From contig DGTD01000007.1 in NCBI GenBank assembly GCA_002396385.1, positions 1 through 56,532 on the forward strand: a stretch of DNA of 56,532 nt, read 5' to 3'. A program made the translations under genes and the position numbers. Each line of letters starts with the position of its first letter. Position 1 is the stretch's first letter. A model generated the notes under the pieces. The model searched no databases. It had not been told where the DNA came from and saw only the letters and a list, made by a program, of their open reading frames with translations. The stretch is from Bacteroidales bacterium UBA4345 (GTDB lineage Bacteria; Bacteroidota; Bacteroidia; Bacteroidales; Paludibacteraceae). Of this stretch, positions 1-7,478 are shown piece after piece.

Positions 1-78
1 TCTGCTTCTCACAGAACTTGTTAATTTCAAAACGTTGATTTTCTACAGTCTGCTTGTCACTGCTCACCCTAATGTAAC

Positions 79-112
79 CGTAAATCATTTTTTATATAAT
101 TTACGATTTTTA
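79..112 (+). terminator. Possible rho-independent terminator at left edge
   Basis: CGTAAAT (79-85) and ATTTACG (99-105) can pair, followed by ATTTTTAT on the plus strand. The stem is only seven pairs and AT-rich. It would end a transcript that starts left of the window. Confidence 0.35.
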
Positions 113-280
113 TCACAGAAAAGATGAATAGGTATTAGACATTGGAGGTTTTCCTACTTTGAAACGCATAGGATAGCATGACAGAGCGTATCCACCGCCA
201 CTTCAATACCATCAGAGGAAACAGCTATATCTATGATGTAACCAAGTATAATGAAACAAAGCATAGCAAAAACATGAGGA

Positions 281-385
281 ATTCGGCATTTTTGGCAATT
301 AAAAAAATGAGATTTTCGGCAAAACGCTCTGAAAAGCGAAATTTTCGACATTTTTAATGAAATAAATTTTGAGATTTTCGGCAAA
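281..385 (-). repeat. Degenerate short repeats TGCCGAAAAT
   Basis: Read on the minus strand, TTTGCCGAAAATCTCA occurs exactly twice (370-385 and 308-323). Weaker copies lie at 337-350 (TGTCGAAAATTTCG) and 281-300 (TGCCAAAAATGCCGAAT). Spacing is about 25-33 bases. The copies are too diverged and too unevenly spaced for a CRISPR array. They could be protein-binding sites or remnants of a repeat family; no function is assigned. Confidence 0.5.
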
Positions 386-458
386 CATATTAATCGTTCC
401 ATATCATTTCCCCTAAATGAGCAAGAATTTCACATTGTATCAAATTAACTTTTAGCAC

Positions 459-514
459 AAAAAAACTGCTTATTCCGCTAAAAGCAGTCAAAAATCACAA
501 TTATAGCGGAATAA
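459..514 (-). terminator. Minus-strand hairpin with U-run overlapping a second inverted repeat
   Basis: ACTGCTT (465-471) pairs with AAGCAGT (482-488). On the minus strand this stem is followed directly by seven T, as in an intrinsic terminator. A longer alternative pairing exists between TTATTCCGCTA (470-480) and TAGCGGAATAA (504-514), an 11-base perfect inverted repeat that uses the loop and one base of the first stem. The two structures compete, as in an attenuator, but no coding region is recognised on either side. Confidence 0.45.
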
Positions 515-726
515 AGGCGATTTTATTCAAGATTTAACATTTCCGCTCCCGATCATAGGAATGAGTATTCAGACATCTTCCTCTCCAAAATAACCATTGA
601 CGACCTCTTTACAATATAGTACACATAGTTTGCGACTTCTTCCAAACAAAACCATAACGGCATATTCGTCAAAACAAGGAACAGAAAGATTGTTTAAAGA
701 CGGGTAAAAACAAACCAACAAGGCAT

Positions 727-769
727 AAAAAAGGCGGCGCATCCAATTGTCGAGCAACGATGCGACGCC
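727..769 (-). terminator. Terminator of the S41 protease gene
   Basis: GGCGGCGCATC (733-743) pairs with GATGCGACGCC (759-769) with one internal mismatch. On the minus strand the stem runs into six T (727-732). It lies 13 bases past the stop codon of the protease gene, in the right orientation. Confidence 0.8.
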
Positions 770-781
770 ATAAGTTTAACG

Positions 782-2524
782 TTATTTTTTAGTAGTCTTC
801 ACCTCTTTTTTCTCGCGGCTGAGGTTCAAATAGCGGTTATATTCCGCATCGTTCTGCATCAGTTCAAGCGCCTTAATAAAAGTAGGGTCCTTCCGGCTCC
901 ACAGCTTGAAGAATTCGTTAGTTCCCCACAGGTTGCGCGCCAAATTCGCCTTCAAATAGAACAGCAGTCCCTCTTTCGAGTCGTTGAAATCCTTTTCCTT
1001 GAACTCACAGCCTGCGGCCACACCCGCATCGGCCACCTCCTTCAGGTCGGCGTCAGAGAACTGGAACTCTTTGTCAAATCCGTTGAAATTCCCTTTTTTC
1101 ACATACTTGGAATCGAGTTCGGCACGGTGTTTTTCGGAATATTCGGCCACATATTTGTTGACTACGCCCAGATTGATCAGTTTACGCTGGTAGACAGTCA
1201 TACGGTTGGTATCGAGGGGAACAAAAACGTCGGGCATAATGCCACCGCCACCATAAACGGCCCTGTGCAAGCGCTTGGTGTAGTACTTAAGCGAATCGGG
1301 GAAGTGGATTTTATCTTCACTGGTCAGTTCTCCACGGTTGTAGCGGTCGAGAATGTCTTTTTGGTAATTGTCCTTATTGTCGAGATAAGGGCGTTGGATG
1401 CACCGGCCCGACGGAGTATAGTACCGGGCAATTGTCAGGCGCAGTTGCGACATATCGGGCATAATGTTGAACGGCTGCTGCACCAAACCCTTACCAAAGG
1501 TACGCCGACCTACGATCAGGCCACGGTCCCAGTCCTGAATAGCGCCGGAAACGATTTCAGAGGCAGAAGCGGAACTTTCATCAACCAGAACAATCAGTTT
1601 ACCCTTAGTAAACAAACCGCCCTTAGTAGTCTTGTAATCGGAAGGTTTAGTGTGCAAGCCTTTAGTATAGACAATCTGCTGGCCTTCTTCGCCTAAAAAC
1701 TGGTCGACCATATCGCGAGCCTGCACAAGATATCCGCCCCCATTTCCCTGAAGGTCAATAATGAAATTCTTCGCACCCCTTTTCTCCAGTACCTTCATAG
1801 AATCGGAGAACTGTTCGAAAGTAGTAGCCGAGAAATTACTGATGCGTATATATCCGACAGAAGGAGTAGCCATAAACGCCGCCTCGACACTATAGAGCGG
1901 AATTTTGTCGCGGATAATGTTGAAAGTGAGGGGTTCCTTCACACCATGGCGAACAACAGTAATCTTCACTTCGGTGCCTTTCGGCCCACGCAAGCGTTTC
2001 TGTATATCGGAAGTAGACATACCCACAATAGACGTATCGTTAGCGGCAACAATGCGGTCGGCAGGCATTACGCCAACCCTTTCAGAAGGTCCGCCGCTGA
2101 TGGTCTGGATAACAAAGAGGGTGTCTTTCAGCATTTGGAACTGCACGCCAATGCCGGAAAAGTTGCCGTTGAGGCTCTCCATAGACTTTTCCACCTCCTT
2201 GGCGGGGATATAGGTTGAATGCGGATCGAGTTTCTCAAGCATGCCCCTAATGGCATCGTCGACCACCTTACTTTCATCGACACTCTCAACATAATACGTT
2301 TTCACCAAACTGAGCGTATAGAACAAACGCTGCAGATTAGGCGAGAAAAAGGCGCCCTGCTGGCCAGTCGACACCTCCGGTTGCGAGGGTCTGCTGTCGT
2401 AAGCCAAAGAGTTATTATTATAATCAGAGGTATTGAAACCTAATATTTGTTCAGGCAACAGCGCTTGAGAGAAAGCACCGCAACCAACCGTCAATCCAAT
2501 TAACGCAGAAAAAAATCTCTTCAT
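782..2524 (-). CDS. S41 family C-terminal processing peptidase (CtpA-like)
   Basis: Periplasmic serine protease that trims proteins from their C-terminus. The 580-residue product begins with a signal sequence (MKRFFSALIGLTVGCGAFSQ). It carries a PDZ domain at about residues 110-205 (NGNFSGIGVQF, GGPSERVGV), then the S41 core. In the core, SSASASEIVSGA supplies the likely nucleophile Ser318, and GRRTFGKGLVQ the general-base Lys345, the usual Ser/Lys dyad. The reading frame is open 24 codons further upstream (to 2596), but that extension is Phe/Ser-rich and would sit ahead of the signal peptide, so the ATG at 2524 is preferred. It stands alone on the minus strand with its own terminator. A TAAGTTTG element at 2543-2550 may be its -7 box. 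Bacteroidales usually encode several such proteases, so the exact orthologue is not named. Confidence 0.9.
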   Translation of the reverse strand: MKRFFSALIGLTVGCGAFSQALLPEQILGFNTSDYNNNSLAYDSRPSQPEVSTGQQGAFFSPNLQRLFYTLSLVKTYYVESVDESKVVDDAIRGMLEKLDPHSTYIPAKEVEKSMESLNGNFSGIGVQFQMLKDTLFVIQTISGGPSERVGVMPADRIVAANDTSIVGMSTSDIQKRLRGPKGTEVKITVVRHGVKEPLTFNIIRDKIPLYSVEAAFMATPSVGYIRISNFSATTFEQFSDSMKVLEKRGAKNFIIDLQGNGGGYLVQARDMVDQFLGEEGQQIVYTKGLHTKPSDYKTTKGGLFTKGKLIVLVDESSASASEIVSGAIQDWDRGLIVGRRTFGKGLVQQPFNIMPDMSQLRLTIARYYTPSGRCIQRPYLDNKDNYQKDILDRYNRGELTSEDKIHFPDSLKYYTKRLHRAVYGGGGIMPDVFVPLDTNRMTVYQRKLINLGVVNKYVAEYSEKHRAELDSKYVKKGNFNGFDKEFQFSDADLKEVADAGVAAGCEFKEKDFNDSKEGLLFYLKANLARNLWGTNEFFKLWSRKDPTFIKALELMQNDAEYNRYLNLSREKKEVKTTKK

Positions 2525-2542
2525 CTTTAAAAAAATTATATA

Positions 2543-2550
2543 CAAACTTA
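2543..2550 (-). promoter_or_regulatory. Possible -7 element of the S41 protease gene
   Basis: The minus strand reads TAAGTTTG here, matching the Bacteroidota -7 form TAnnTTTG, 18 bases before the chosen ATG. No clear TTG is found at the -33 distance, so the call rests on one half-site. Confidence 0.4.
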
Positions 2551-2701
2551 CAGAAAAAAGGGGAAAAAAAGAGAAAGGAGAGGATAAATCTGCCATAGCA
2601 GCGCCAGCGAGGCCTATACATTAGCGCATCAACCAGCCAAGCACACCACCAACCCTCGTAGAAAACACGAGAGCAGCAAGTGTTTTCACCATATTTGGTG
2701 A

Positions 2702-2732
2702 TTGCAGTGTATAAGGAGAGGCAGTTACTTTG
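2702..2732 (+). promoter_or_regulatory. Promoter of the small membrane protein gene
   Basis: TTG at 2702-2704, a 20-base spacer, then TTACTTTG at 2725-2732, seven of eight matches to TAnnTTTG. The start codon follows 24 bases later. Confidence 0.6.
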
Positions 2733-2756
2733 CATTGAATAATCAAACAAACAGAA

Positions 2757-3140
2757 ATGAAAAGAAACAGTAAAATTTTAGCCTTATGGTTACTAACCAT
2801 AGGCGGATTTGCGAGTCATTCCATTGCCGACCTCCTACCCCTGTTTTGGGGGAAGGACCTCCGCATCGCTACCGATGGCAACGTAGACCAGGGAATGATA
2901 GTGATGATGATGACCCTGTCGTACCTGCTACCCGCCTGCGGCATACTCTGTATTTTAACGGAGAGAAGGTCCGCAAAGCTCGTCAACGCCTGTTTAGCCG
3001 TCGTGCTAGCCCTATTCAACATCGCCCACGCCGCGATGGAACTACCATCGGACAACGCAGGCCAATATGTAGTGTTACCGATGATGGTAGTAATCGGTCT
3101 GCTTCTTGCATGGCAATCGGTCAAGAACGCCAAGGAATAA
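2757..3140 (+). CDS. Small four-helix membrane protein, unknown function
   Basis: I do not recognise a family. The 127-residue product is strongly hydrophobic, with four predicted membrane segments: about residues 7-27 (LALWLLTIGGFASHS), 46-66 (GMIVMMMTLSYLLPACGILCI region), 74-93 (KLVNACLAVVLALFNIAHA) and 103-119 (YVVLPMMVVIGLLLAW). It has short loops and a charged C-terminus (KNAKE), so it is most likely an inner-membrane protein. It is monocistronic: a promoter-like element lies just upstream and a strong hairpin follows four bases after the stop. The next genes are tRNAs on the opposite strand. Confidence 0.7.
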   Translation: MKRNSKILALWLLTIGGFASHSIADLLPLFWGKDLRIATDGNVDQGMIVMMMTLSYLLPACGILCILTERRSAKLVNACLAVVLALFNIAHAAMELPSDNAGQYVVLPMMVVIGLLLAWQSVKNAKE

Positions 3141-3143
3141 GAA

Positions 3144-3167
3144 AAGCCCACTGTTACCAGTGGGCTT
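3144..3167. terminator. Bidirectional terminator between membrane protein gene and tRNAs
   Basis: AAGCCCACTG (3144-3153), loop TTAC, CAGTGGGCTT (3158-3167) form a perfect ten-pair stem. On the minus strand it continues as TTTTCTT, and on the plus strand as CTATACCTT. It can serve both the plus-strand gene and the minus-strand tRNA transcript. Confidence 0.7.
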
Positions 3168-3185
3168 CTATACCTTAACTTTAAG

Positions 3186-3270
3186 CGGAGAGAGAGGGAT
3201 TCGAACCCCCGGTACCTCTCGGTACGGCAGTTTTCAAGACTGCTGTAATCGACCACTCTACCATCTCTCC
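3186..3270 (-). tRNA. tRNA-Ser (anticodon TGA)
   Basis: Read on the minus strand the 85 bases fold as a class II tRNA. The acceptor stem pairs GGAGAGA with TCTCTCC, with discriminator G. The anticodon loop is CTTGAAA with TGA at 3234-3236. A long variable arm (TACCGAGAGGTA) precedes the T loop GTTCGAATC. The long variable arm plus the anticodon identify serine. No CCA is encoded. It is the second gene of a two-tRNA transcript, seven bases after tRNA-Lys. Confidence 0.95.
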
Positions 3271-3277
3271 AAAGAAG

Positions 3278-3350
3278 TGACCCAGCAGGGGATCGAACCC
3301 TGGACCCACAGATTAAGAGTCTGTTGCTCTACCAGCTGAGCTACTGAGTC
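3278..3350 (-). tRNA. tRNA-Lys (anticodon CTT)
   Basis: On the minus strand 73 bases fold as a standard tRNA. The acceptor stem pairs GACTCAG with CTGGGTC (one G-T pair), with discriminator A. The D arm is AGCTCAGCTGGTAGAGC, the anticodon loop CTCTTAA, and the T arm holds GGTTCGATC. The anticodon is CTT, reading AAG. CCA is not encoded. Confidence 0.95.
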
Positions 3351-3381
3351 GTTCAATCGGCATATTTTCCGTTTGACGATG

Positions 3382-3411
3382 CAAAATTAGGTCTTTTTCT
3401 GTAACCAGCAA
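3382..3411 (-). promoter_or_regulatory. Promoter of the tRNA-Lys/tRNA-Ser transcript
   Basis: On the minus strand TTG (3411-3409), a 19-base spacer and TAATTTTG (3389-3382) match the Bacteroidota consensus fully. The first tRNA starts 32 bases downstream. Confidence 0.8.
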
Positions 3412-3590
3412 AACATACATGGAAATTTTTTAAATAAAATTTACAAGTTATTGAGATTCAAATAAGAGTAAAGTATTCACTCCAGTAACAGGAGAAGAAA
3501 AGGTTTACGTAGAGTTTACAAATATCGATTCATTCTAAAGATGACCTATACAAAAGCCGTCAAAATTAATCATTTCTGAACGTGATAAAT

Positions 3591-3620
3591 TTCAAAAGCA
3601 GTCAAATTTAACTAATTTTG
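3591..3620 (+). promoter_or_regulatory. Promoter of the Sel1/hydrolase operon
   Basis: TTC at 3591-3593, a 19-base spacer, then TAATTTTG at 3613-3620. Only the third base of the -33 triplet departs from consensus. The likely transcript start is within about ten bases of the TTG start codon at 3631, so the mRNA would be nearly leaderless. Confidence 0.6.
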
Positions 3621-3630
3621 GGTAACTAAA

Positions 3631-4398
3631 TTGGAGAAATACAGACAGCTCTTTTACGAGTTCGTTAACCTATCTAACCAAGAGAAGTTTTTGGTTGACA
3701 ATTTAGCAGACATTGTTTCAGAATCACAATCTATGAACTTTTCGGTAGAAGGAACTGACATAGAATCGTTAAAACAAGCCGCAACTGAAGGCGAAAGCAA
3801 CGCACAGCTGGAGTTGGCCACCCTCTATGCCGACGGTGACGGAGTGCCACAAGACGCTGTTTTAGCCGCCCATTGGTTTTCCAAATCTGCCCACCAGGGG
3901 AACCCAGAAGCGCAGTTTGCCCTAGGTTGCTGCTATATGACGGGCGAGGGAGTTGAACCCAATTCCACCAAAGCTGCCGAATGGTTCAAGAAGGCCGCAG
4001 AACAAGGCGACAGCGACGCACAATACAACCTGGCACGCTGCTACGACATAGGCGACGGCATAGAACAAAACCAGAAAGAAGCCGTGAAGTGGTACAGAGC
4101 CGCTGCAGAACAAGGCGACACCGACGCCCTTAACGACCTTGGCTGGTGCTACATTAACGGAGAAGGCGTTGATAAGGACTACGACGAGGCTTTCCGGTTA
4201 ATCAGCCTCGCATATGCGGGAAATCCGGACGAGCCCGACCTCCAACACAGCATGGGTTACTGCCTCTACTATGGGATAGGGACAACTGCAGACCAAGAGC
4301 AAGGCCTACACCTATTCAAGACAAGTGCAGAAGGCGGCTGCAAAGAAGCCTTAGACGAATTAGACAAACACAAAAAGAACAAACAATCCACAATATGA
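3631..4398 (+). CDS. Sel1-like repeat protein
   Basis: The 255-residue protein is built from about five Sel1-type TPR repeats starting near residue 48. Examples are AQLELATLYADGDGVPQDA, AQFALGCCYMTGEGVEPNS, AQYNLARCYDIGDGIEQNQ and ALNDLGWCYINGEGVDKDY, each followed by an A-x-x-W-F/Y-x-x-A-A-E-Q-G segment. Such solenoids act as protein-protein scaffolds. No signal peptide is seen, so it is probably cytoplasmic. The frame opens with TTG at 3631, close behind a promoter. The first ATG in frame is at 3733 and would remove 34 residues but no repeat, so the start is uncertain. Its TGA stop overlaps the ATG of the next gene (ATGA at 4395-4398), indicating translational coupling with the secreted hydrolase. 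Confidence 0.85.
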   Translation: MEKYRQLFYEFVNLSNQEKFLVDNLADIVSESQSMNFSVEGTDIESLKQAATEGESNAQLELATLYADGDGVPQDAVLAAHWFSKSAHQGNPEAQFALGCCYMTGEGVEPNSTKAAEWFKKAAEQGDSDAQYNLARCYDIGDGIEQNQKEAVKWYRAAAEQGDTDALNDLGWCYINGEGVDKDYDEAFRLISLAYAGNPDEPDLQHSMGYCLYYGIGTTADQEQGLHLFKTSAEGGCKEALDELDKHKKNKQSTI

Positions 4399-5420
4399 AC
4401 AATCCACTGACAAGAATAGTCATCGGACTCGCGACACTGTTCGCCTGCCATACAGCCCACGCACAGTACCACACCGACAAGTACTGCCCGGGCTACCTGA
4501 GCCAAACGATAGAACAACCCAACGACTATGAGGGGCGTGTAGTCTGCACCGTGACCAAAAAGCCGAACCTGGAAGGCGTGAAGCGCGCCATTGTATACGT
4601 GCACGGCTACAACGACTACTTTTTCCAAACAGCCTTAGGCGACAGCGCCAATGCCCACGGCTATAATTTCTACGCATTAGATTTAAGGAAATACGGCCGT
4701 TCACTACTACCCCACCAAGACGCCTTCTTCTGCAAAAAAATGAGCGAGTATTTCGCCGACATCGACACAGCCATCGCCATTGCCCGTGCAGAAGGAAACG
4801 AAACAATTATTCTGATGGGACATTCAACCGGCGGAATGACCACCCCCTACTATCTGAAAGACAGAAGGGAAAAGGCACACGTTGACGCACTGATACTGAA
4901 CAGTCCGTTTCTTGACTGGAACATGAGCTGCATAATGGAGAATGTGCTTATTCCCTGCGTCAGTTTCACAGGCATTTTCGCCAAACGCCTAAAGGTACAG
5001 GGCGAAGAAGAGGTTCCCCGCTCATACGCACAAAGTCTGTTGAAAAAATACCACGGGGAATGGGAGTACGACACGCAGGTGAAAATGGAAAAGGGACATA
5101 TTAAACGGGCCGGTTGGATACGGGCCATCAGCCGAGGACAAAAACACGCCAGAAGAGGCAAGGGCATCGAGTGCCCGATATTGGTGATGAGCAGCGATAC
5201 CACCATTACAGAAGGCGACGGACGCTGGGACGAAGTGTACCACCGGGCCGATGTGGTGCTAGACGTAAAAGACATAAAGAAATACGGGGCACGACTTGGC
5301 AAAAACGTCACCTACAAAGCCATACCCGGGGGCAAACACGACCTCATCTTGTCGCAAAAAGACGCACGCGAGAAAACATACCAGACAATTTTCAACTTTC
5401 TAAAAGCAATCGAGAAGTAA
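4395..5420 (+). CDS. Secreted alpha/beta hydrolase (serine aminopeptidase S33 / lysophospholipase-like)
   Basis: The 341-residue product has a signal peptide ending near residue 23 (LFACHTAHA). It shows the alpha/beta hydrolase hallmarks: an oxyanion segment VYVHGYND (68-75), the nucleophile elbow GHSTGG with Ser144, and a late GGKHDL with His315 as catalytic base. The layout matches the lysophospholipase/monoglyceride lipase group (Hydrolase_4, S33). The natural substrate cannot be told; an ester or lipid substrate in the periplasm or outside the cell is an inference. It is the second gene of an operon with the Sel1-repeat protein, starting inside its stop codon. A hairpin with a T-run begins at its stop. 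Confidence 0.8.
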   Translation: MNNPLTRIVIGLATLFACHTAHAQYHTDKYCPGYLSQTIEQPNDYEGRVVCTVTKKPNLEGVKRAIVYVHGYNDYFFQTALGDSANAHGYNFYALDLRKYGRSLLPHQDAFFCKKMSEYFADIDTAIAIARAEGNETIILMGHSTGGMTTPYYLKDRREKAHVDALILNSPFLDWNMSCIMENVLIPCVSFTGIFAKRLKVQGEEEVPRSYAQSLLKKYHGEWEYDTQVKMEKGHIKRAGWIRAISRGQKHARRGKGIECPILVMSSDTTITEGDGRWDEVYHRADVVLDVKDIKKYGARLGKNVTYKAIPGGKHDLILSQKDAREKTYQTIFNFLKAIEK

Positions 5421-5455
5421 AAGTCTCATTAAAAAACTGCTATTAAAGACTTTTT
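5419..5455 (+). terminator. Terminator of the Sel1/hydrolase operon
   Basis: AAAAGTCT (5419-5426) pairs with AGACTTTT (5447-5454), followed by T. The loop is 20 bases and the stem partly A-T. The position right at the stop codon supports the call. Confidence 0.5.
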
Positions 5456-5578
5456 GGCAATGAAAAATCAAAATGGTTTAGACACTAAACGCCCGCTAAA
5501 CAGCGAGCCAAAAATAAAGTTGCAGAACGACATCTGCTTCAAAATTGAAGACAGGGCTCCACTAGAAGGACACCACGT

Positions 5579-6364
5579 TCAGTCGTCGAACTCGACATGC
5601 GAGTTCAAATACTGTCCTTTCCCTTTTGTCAGTGAGCCGTATTGGACCGCATTTTTAGGGCAATGGTGGAAACAGGCGCCACACTGTATACAACGGTTGC
5701 GCCACTGGGGTTTTCCATCGTTGAGACGTATGTTGTTAACCGCACAGACCTTGGCACACAACCCGCAACTAACACACTTCTCGTTCGCATAAAAACGGGT
5801 GTGTCCGCACTGGACATGAGCGAACAACGGATAGATGAGTTTGGTTTTGACCCACGGCATAGCGCCCGGCTTATAAGCCCCTGGCACCTGTGTTTCGCCG
5901 TCTTTAATAGCAACAGCCAAAGCTTTCACCTTTTCAACAGCAGCCACCATCTTCGCATGCTGGAGTTTTTCGGGGTCGATATCGAAAAAAGGGAAGAGCA
6001 CGTAGTCGTTAGGCATCTGGACCGAGAAGCAGGCATCGAGTTTCAAGCCCTTCTTGTCCAATAATTTGGCCATTTCCTTATCGGTAAGTCCGCAATCGTC
6101 GCCACAGGTGCACACTGCATAAACAGAGCGCGGTTTCCCTTCGAACGAGAATTTGCTGATGAAGTTGGCCACCGTAGCAGGCACGTTCCAAGAATGAACG
6201 GGGAAGACAAAAATAAGCCGCTCGTTTTCCTCAAACTCATAATCGCAGGCGTTGAAACCGTCTTTGGCAATCACATTAATAGAAAAGATAGACTCCTCGA
6301 GCAGATGCTCAAGTTTTTCCGCCACCCACTGTGAATTACCAGTTGAAGTATAATAAAAAATCAT
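5579..6364 (-). CDS. EFR1-type flavodoxin-ferredoxin fusion
   Basis: The 261-residue protein joins an N-terminal flavodoxin-like fold (MIFYYTSTGNSQWVAEKLE, the FMN phosphate loop, about residues 1-165) to a C-terminal pair of 4Fe-4S clusters. Cluster ligands are C197, C200, C203, C207 and C225, C228, C231, C235, in CVSCGLCAKVC and CIQCGACFHHC. This is the EFR1 (ferrodoxin) family. Its members are assumed to move electrons between FMN and iron-sulfur clusters in anaerobes; the physiological partner is unknown. No signal peptide is present, so it is cytoplasmic. The ATG overlaps the end of ispE by four bases, so the two are co-transcribed. Confidence 0.85.
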   Translation of the reverse strand: MIFYYTSTGNSQWVAEKLEHLLEESIFSINVIAKDGFNACDYEFEENERLIFVFPVHSWNVPATVANFISKFSFEGKPRSVYAVCTCGDDCGLTDKEMAKLLDKKGLKLDACFSVQMPNDYVLFPFFDIDPEKLQHAKMVAAVEKVKALAVAIKDGETQVPGAYKPGAMPWVKTKLIYPLFAHVQCGHTRFYANEKCVSCGLCAKVCAVNNIRLNDGKPQWRNRCIQCGACFHHCPKNAVQYGSLTKGKGQYLNSHVEFDD

Positions 6365-7212
6365 ATTGTCTTCAGTTTAGTTTGAAAATAGAAAAAGCCG
6401 TCGAACAGGTTGCAGAGACCAAGCGGCGGTTCGTTACGGAAGAGTCCGAAAACGGAAGCACCCGACCCGGTCATAGCGGCATAAGCAGCCCCCGCCTTGT
6501 AGAGTTCGTCTTTCACACGGGCAATTTCGGGGTGTAGCGGGAAAATAGTCTGTTCGAAATCGTTGAATATACAATTCCGCCACTCTTCAACCGGACGTGC
6601 AACCAAGTCACGCACCGGCGTTGCAGTCGGTTTTACAGGAATACCACCAAAAGCCTCCTTTGTAGATACAAAGACATCGGGCTTGACAATTACGAGAGTA
6701 AAGCCCCCGAGATCTAAGTCGACAGGTTCCATAACCTCGCCAATGCCCGTAGCATAGACAGGCTTGTTGACCGTAAAAAAAGGACAGTCGGCCCCCAGTT
6801 TTGCGGCATAGGCAACCAGTTGTTCGTCCGAAAGGTTCAAATTAAACATCTGGTTGAGCAAAAGCAGCATAAAGGCGCCATCGGAAGAGCCACCGCCCAA
6901 GCCGGCACCCATTGGCAATTTTTTCAACAGTGAAATTTTAATTTCGGGGATGTTAAAATCGTTTTTCAGCAGATTAAGGGCCTTGATAACCAAATTATCG
7001 GCCGGATTACCAGCCACAGGCTCACCATATTGTGAAAACGTGTAGCCACAGGCGTTCGCATCAACATCTAAAGGAACATCAGGCGTCACGACTTCCAACG
7101 CCTCGGTCAAGGGTACGGGATAAAACACAGTTTCGAGGTTATGGTACCCATCGGGGCGTTTGCCCACTATATTAAGTCCGATATTGATTTTTACATTCGG
7201 AAAAACAATCAT
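6361..7212 (-). CDS. ispE: 4-diphosphocytidyl-2-C-methyl-D-erythritol kinase
   Basis: IspE phosphorylates CDP-methylerythritol at the 2-hydroxyl with ATP, the fourth step of the non-mevalonate isoprenoid pathway. The 283-residue length is typical. The product opens with FPNVKINIGLNIVGKRPDGY, the conserved substrate-binding segment. It has the GHMP kinase ATP loop GAGLGGGSSDGA at residues 102-113 and a late glycine-rich MTGSGASVFGLF. The first gene of a two-gene minus-strand operon, it is followed by the EFR1 gene with a four-base overlap. Whether the pairing is functional (the pathway's IspG and IspH need low-potential electrons) is only a suggestion. Confidence 0.93.
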   Translation of the reverse strand: MIVFPNVKINIGLNIVGKRPDGYHNLETVFYPVPLTEALEVVTPDVPLDVDANACGYTFSQYGEPVAGNPADNLVIKALNLLKNDFNIPEIKISLLKKLPMGAGLGGGSSDGAFMLLLLNQMFNLNLSDEQLVAYAAKLGADCPFFTVNKPVYATGIGEVMEPVDLDLGGFTLVIVKPDVFVSTKEAFGGIPVKPTATPVRDLVARPVEEWRNCIFNDFEQTIFPLHPEIARVKDELYKAGAAYAAMTGSGASVFGLFRNEPPLGLCNLFDGFFYFQTKLKTI

Positions 7213-7236
7213 TCGCTAATAACCAAAAGTTTAACA

Positions 7237-7244
7237 CAAAGATA
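7237..7244 (-). promoter_or_regulatory. Possible -7 element upstream of ispE
   Basis: The minus strand reads TATCTTTG, a full match to TAnnTTTG, 25 bases before the ispE start. The -33 position is only T-rich. Confidence 0.45.
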
Positions 7245-7441
7245 AAAAAAGAAAGGCTCATATAAAAAAAACGTCCGTTTTTTCTCCCAAGTTCCACCAT
7301 CACCCCATCTTACATTTCTCAAGCCGTTCCGGACCAATTTTGAGCGAGAATGCCAGGGAAGGATTCTAGCAACTAAGGAATGAACGGCACAGACTAGCAC
7401 AAAAAAGGTAAAGCGAGCAAAAGAAATAGCATCAAATAAAC

Positions 7442-7449
7442 TATTTTTG
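7442..7449 (+). promoter_or_regulatory. Possible -7 element upstream of the acyl-CoA synthetase gene
   Basis: TATTTTTG matches TAnnTTTG, 30 bases before the ATG at 7479. No clear TTG stands at the -33 distance. Confidence 0.45.
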
Positions 7450-7478
7450 CAGAATAGTACTACAAAACTGCAAAATAT

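Larger units (their letters stand above)
1..781. other. Gene-poor left edge
   Basis: No convincing gene lies here. Short open frames on the minus strand (154-402 and 569-757) have unlikely compositions, and the second begins inside the terminator hairpin of the protease gene, so both are treated as chance. The plus strand is open without a start codon from base 2 to about 126, which could be the tail of a gene outside the window, but the translation shows nothing recognisable. What the stretch does hold is a possible plus-strand terminator (79-112), a set of degenerate repeats (281-385), a minus-strand hairpin with a U-run that overlaps a second inverted repeat (459-514), and the protease terminator (727-769). 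Confidence 0.5.

Noticed and set aside
281..385. Possible CRISPR array
   Set aside because: Repeats are short, diverged and unevenly spaced, and no cas gene is nearby.
569..757. 62-codon minus-strand frame
   Set aside because: It begins within the terminator hairpin of the protease gene and has no supporting signal.
5454..5792. 112-codon plus-strand frame after the hydrolase
   Set aside because: Most of it is antisense to the EFR1 gene, whose cysteine motifs are unmistakable.
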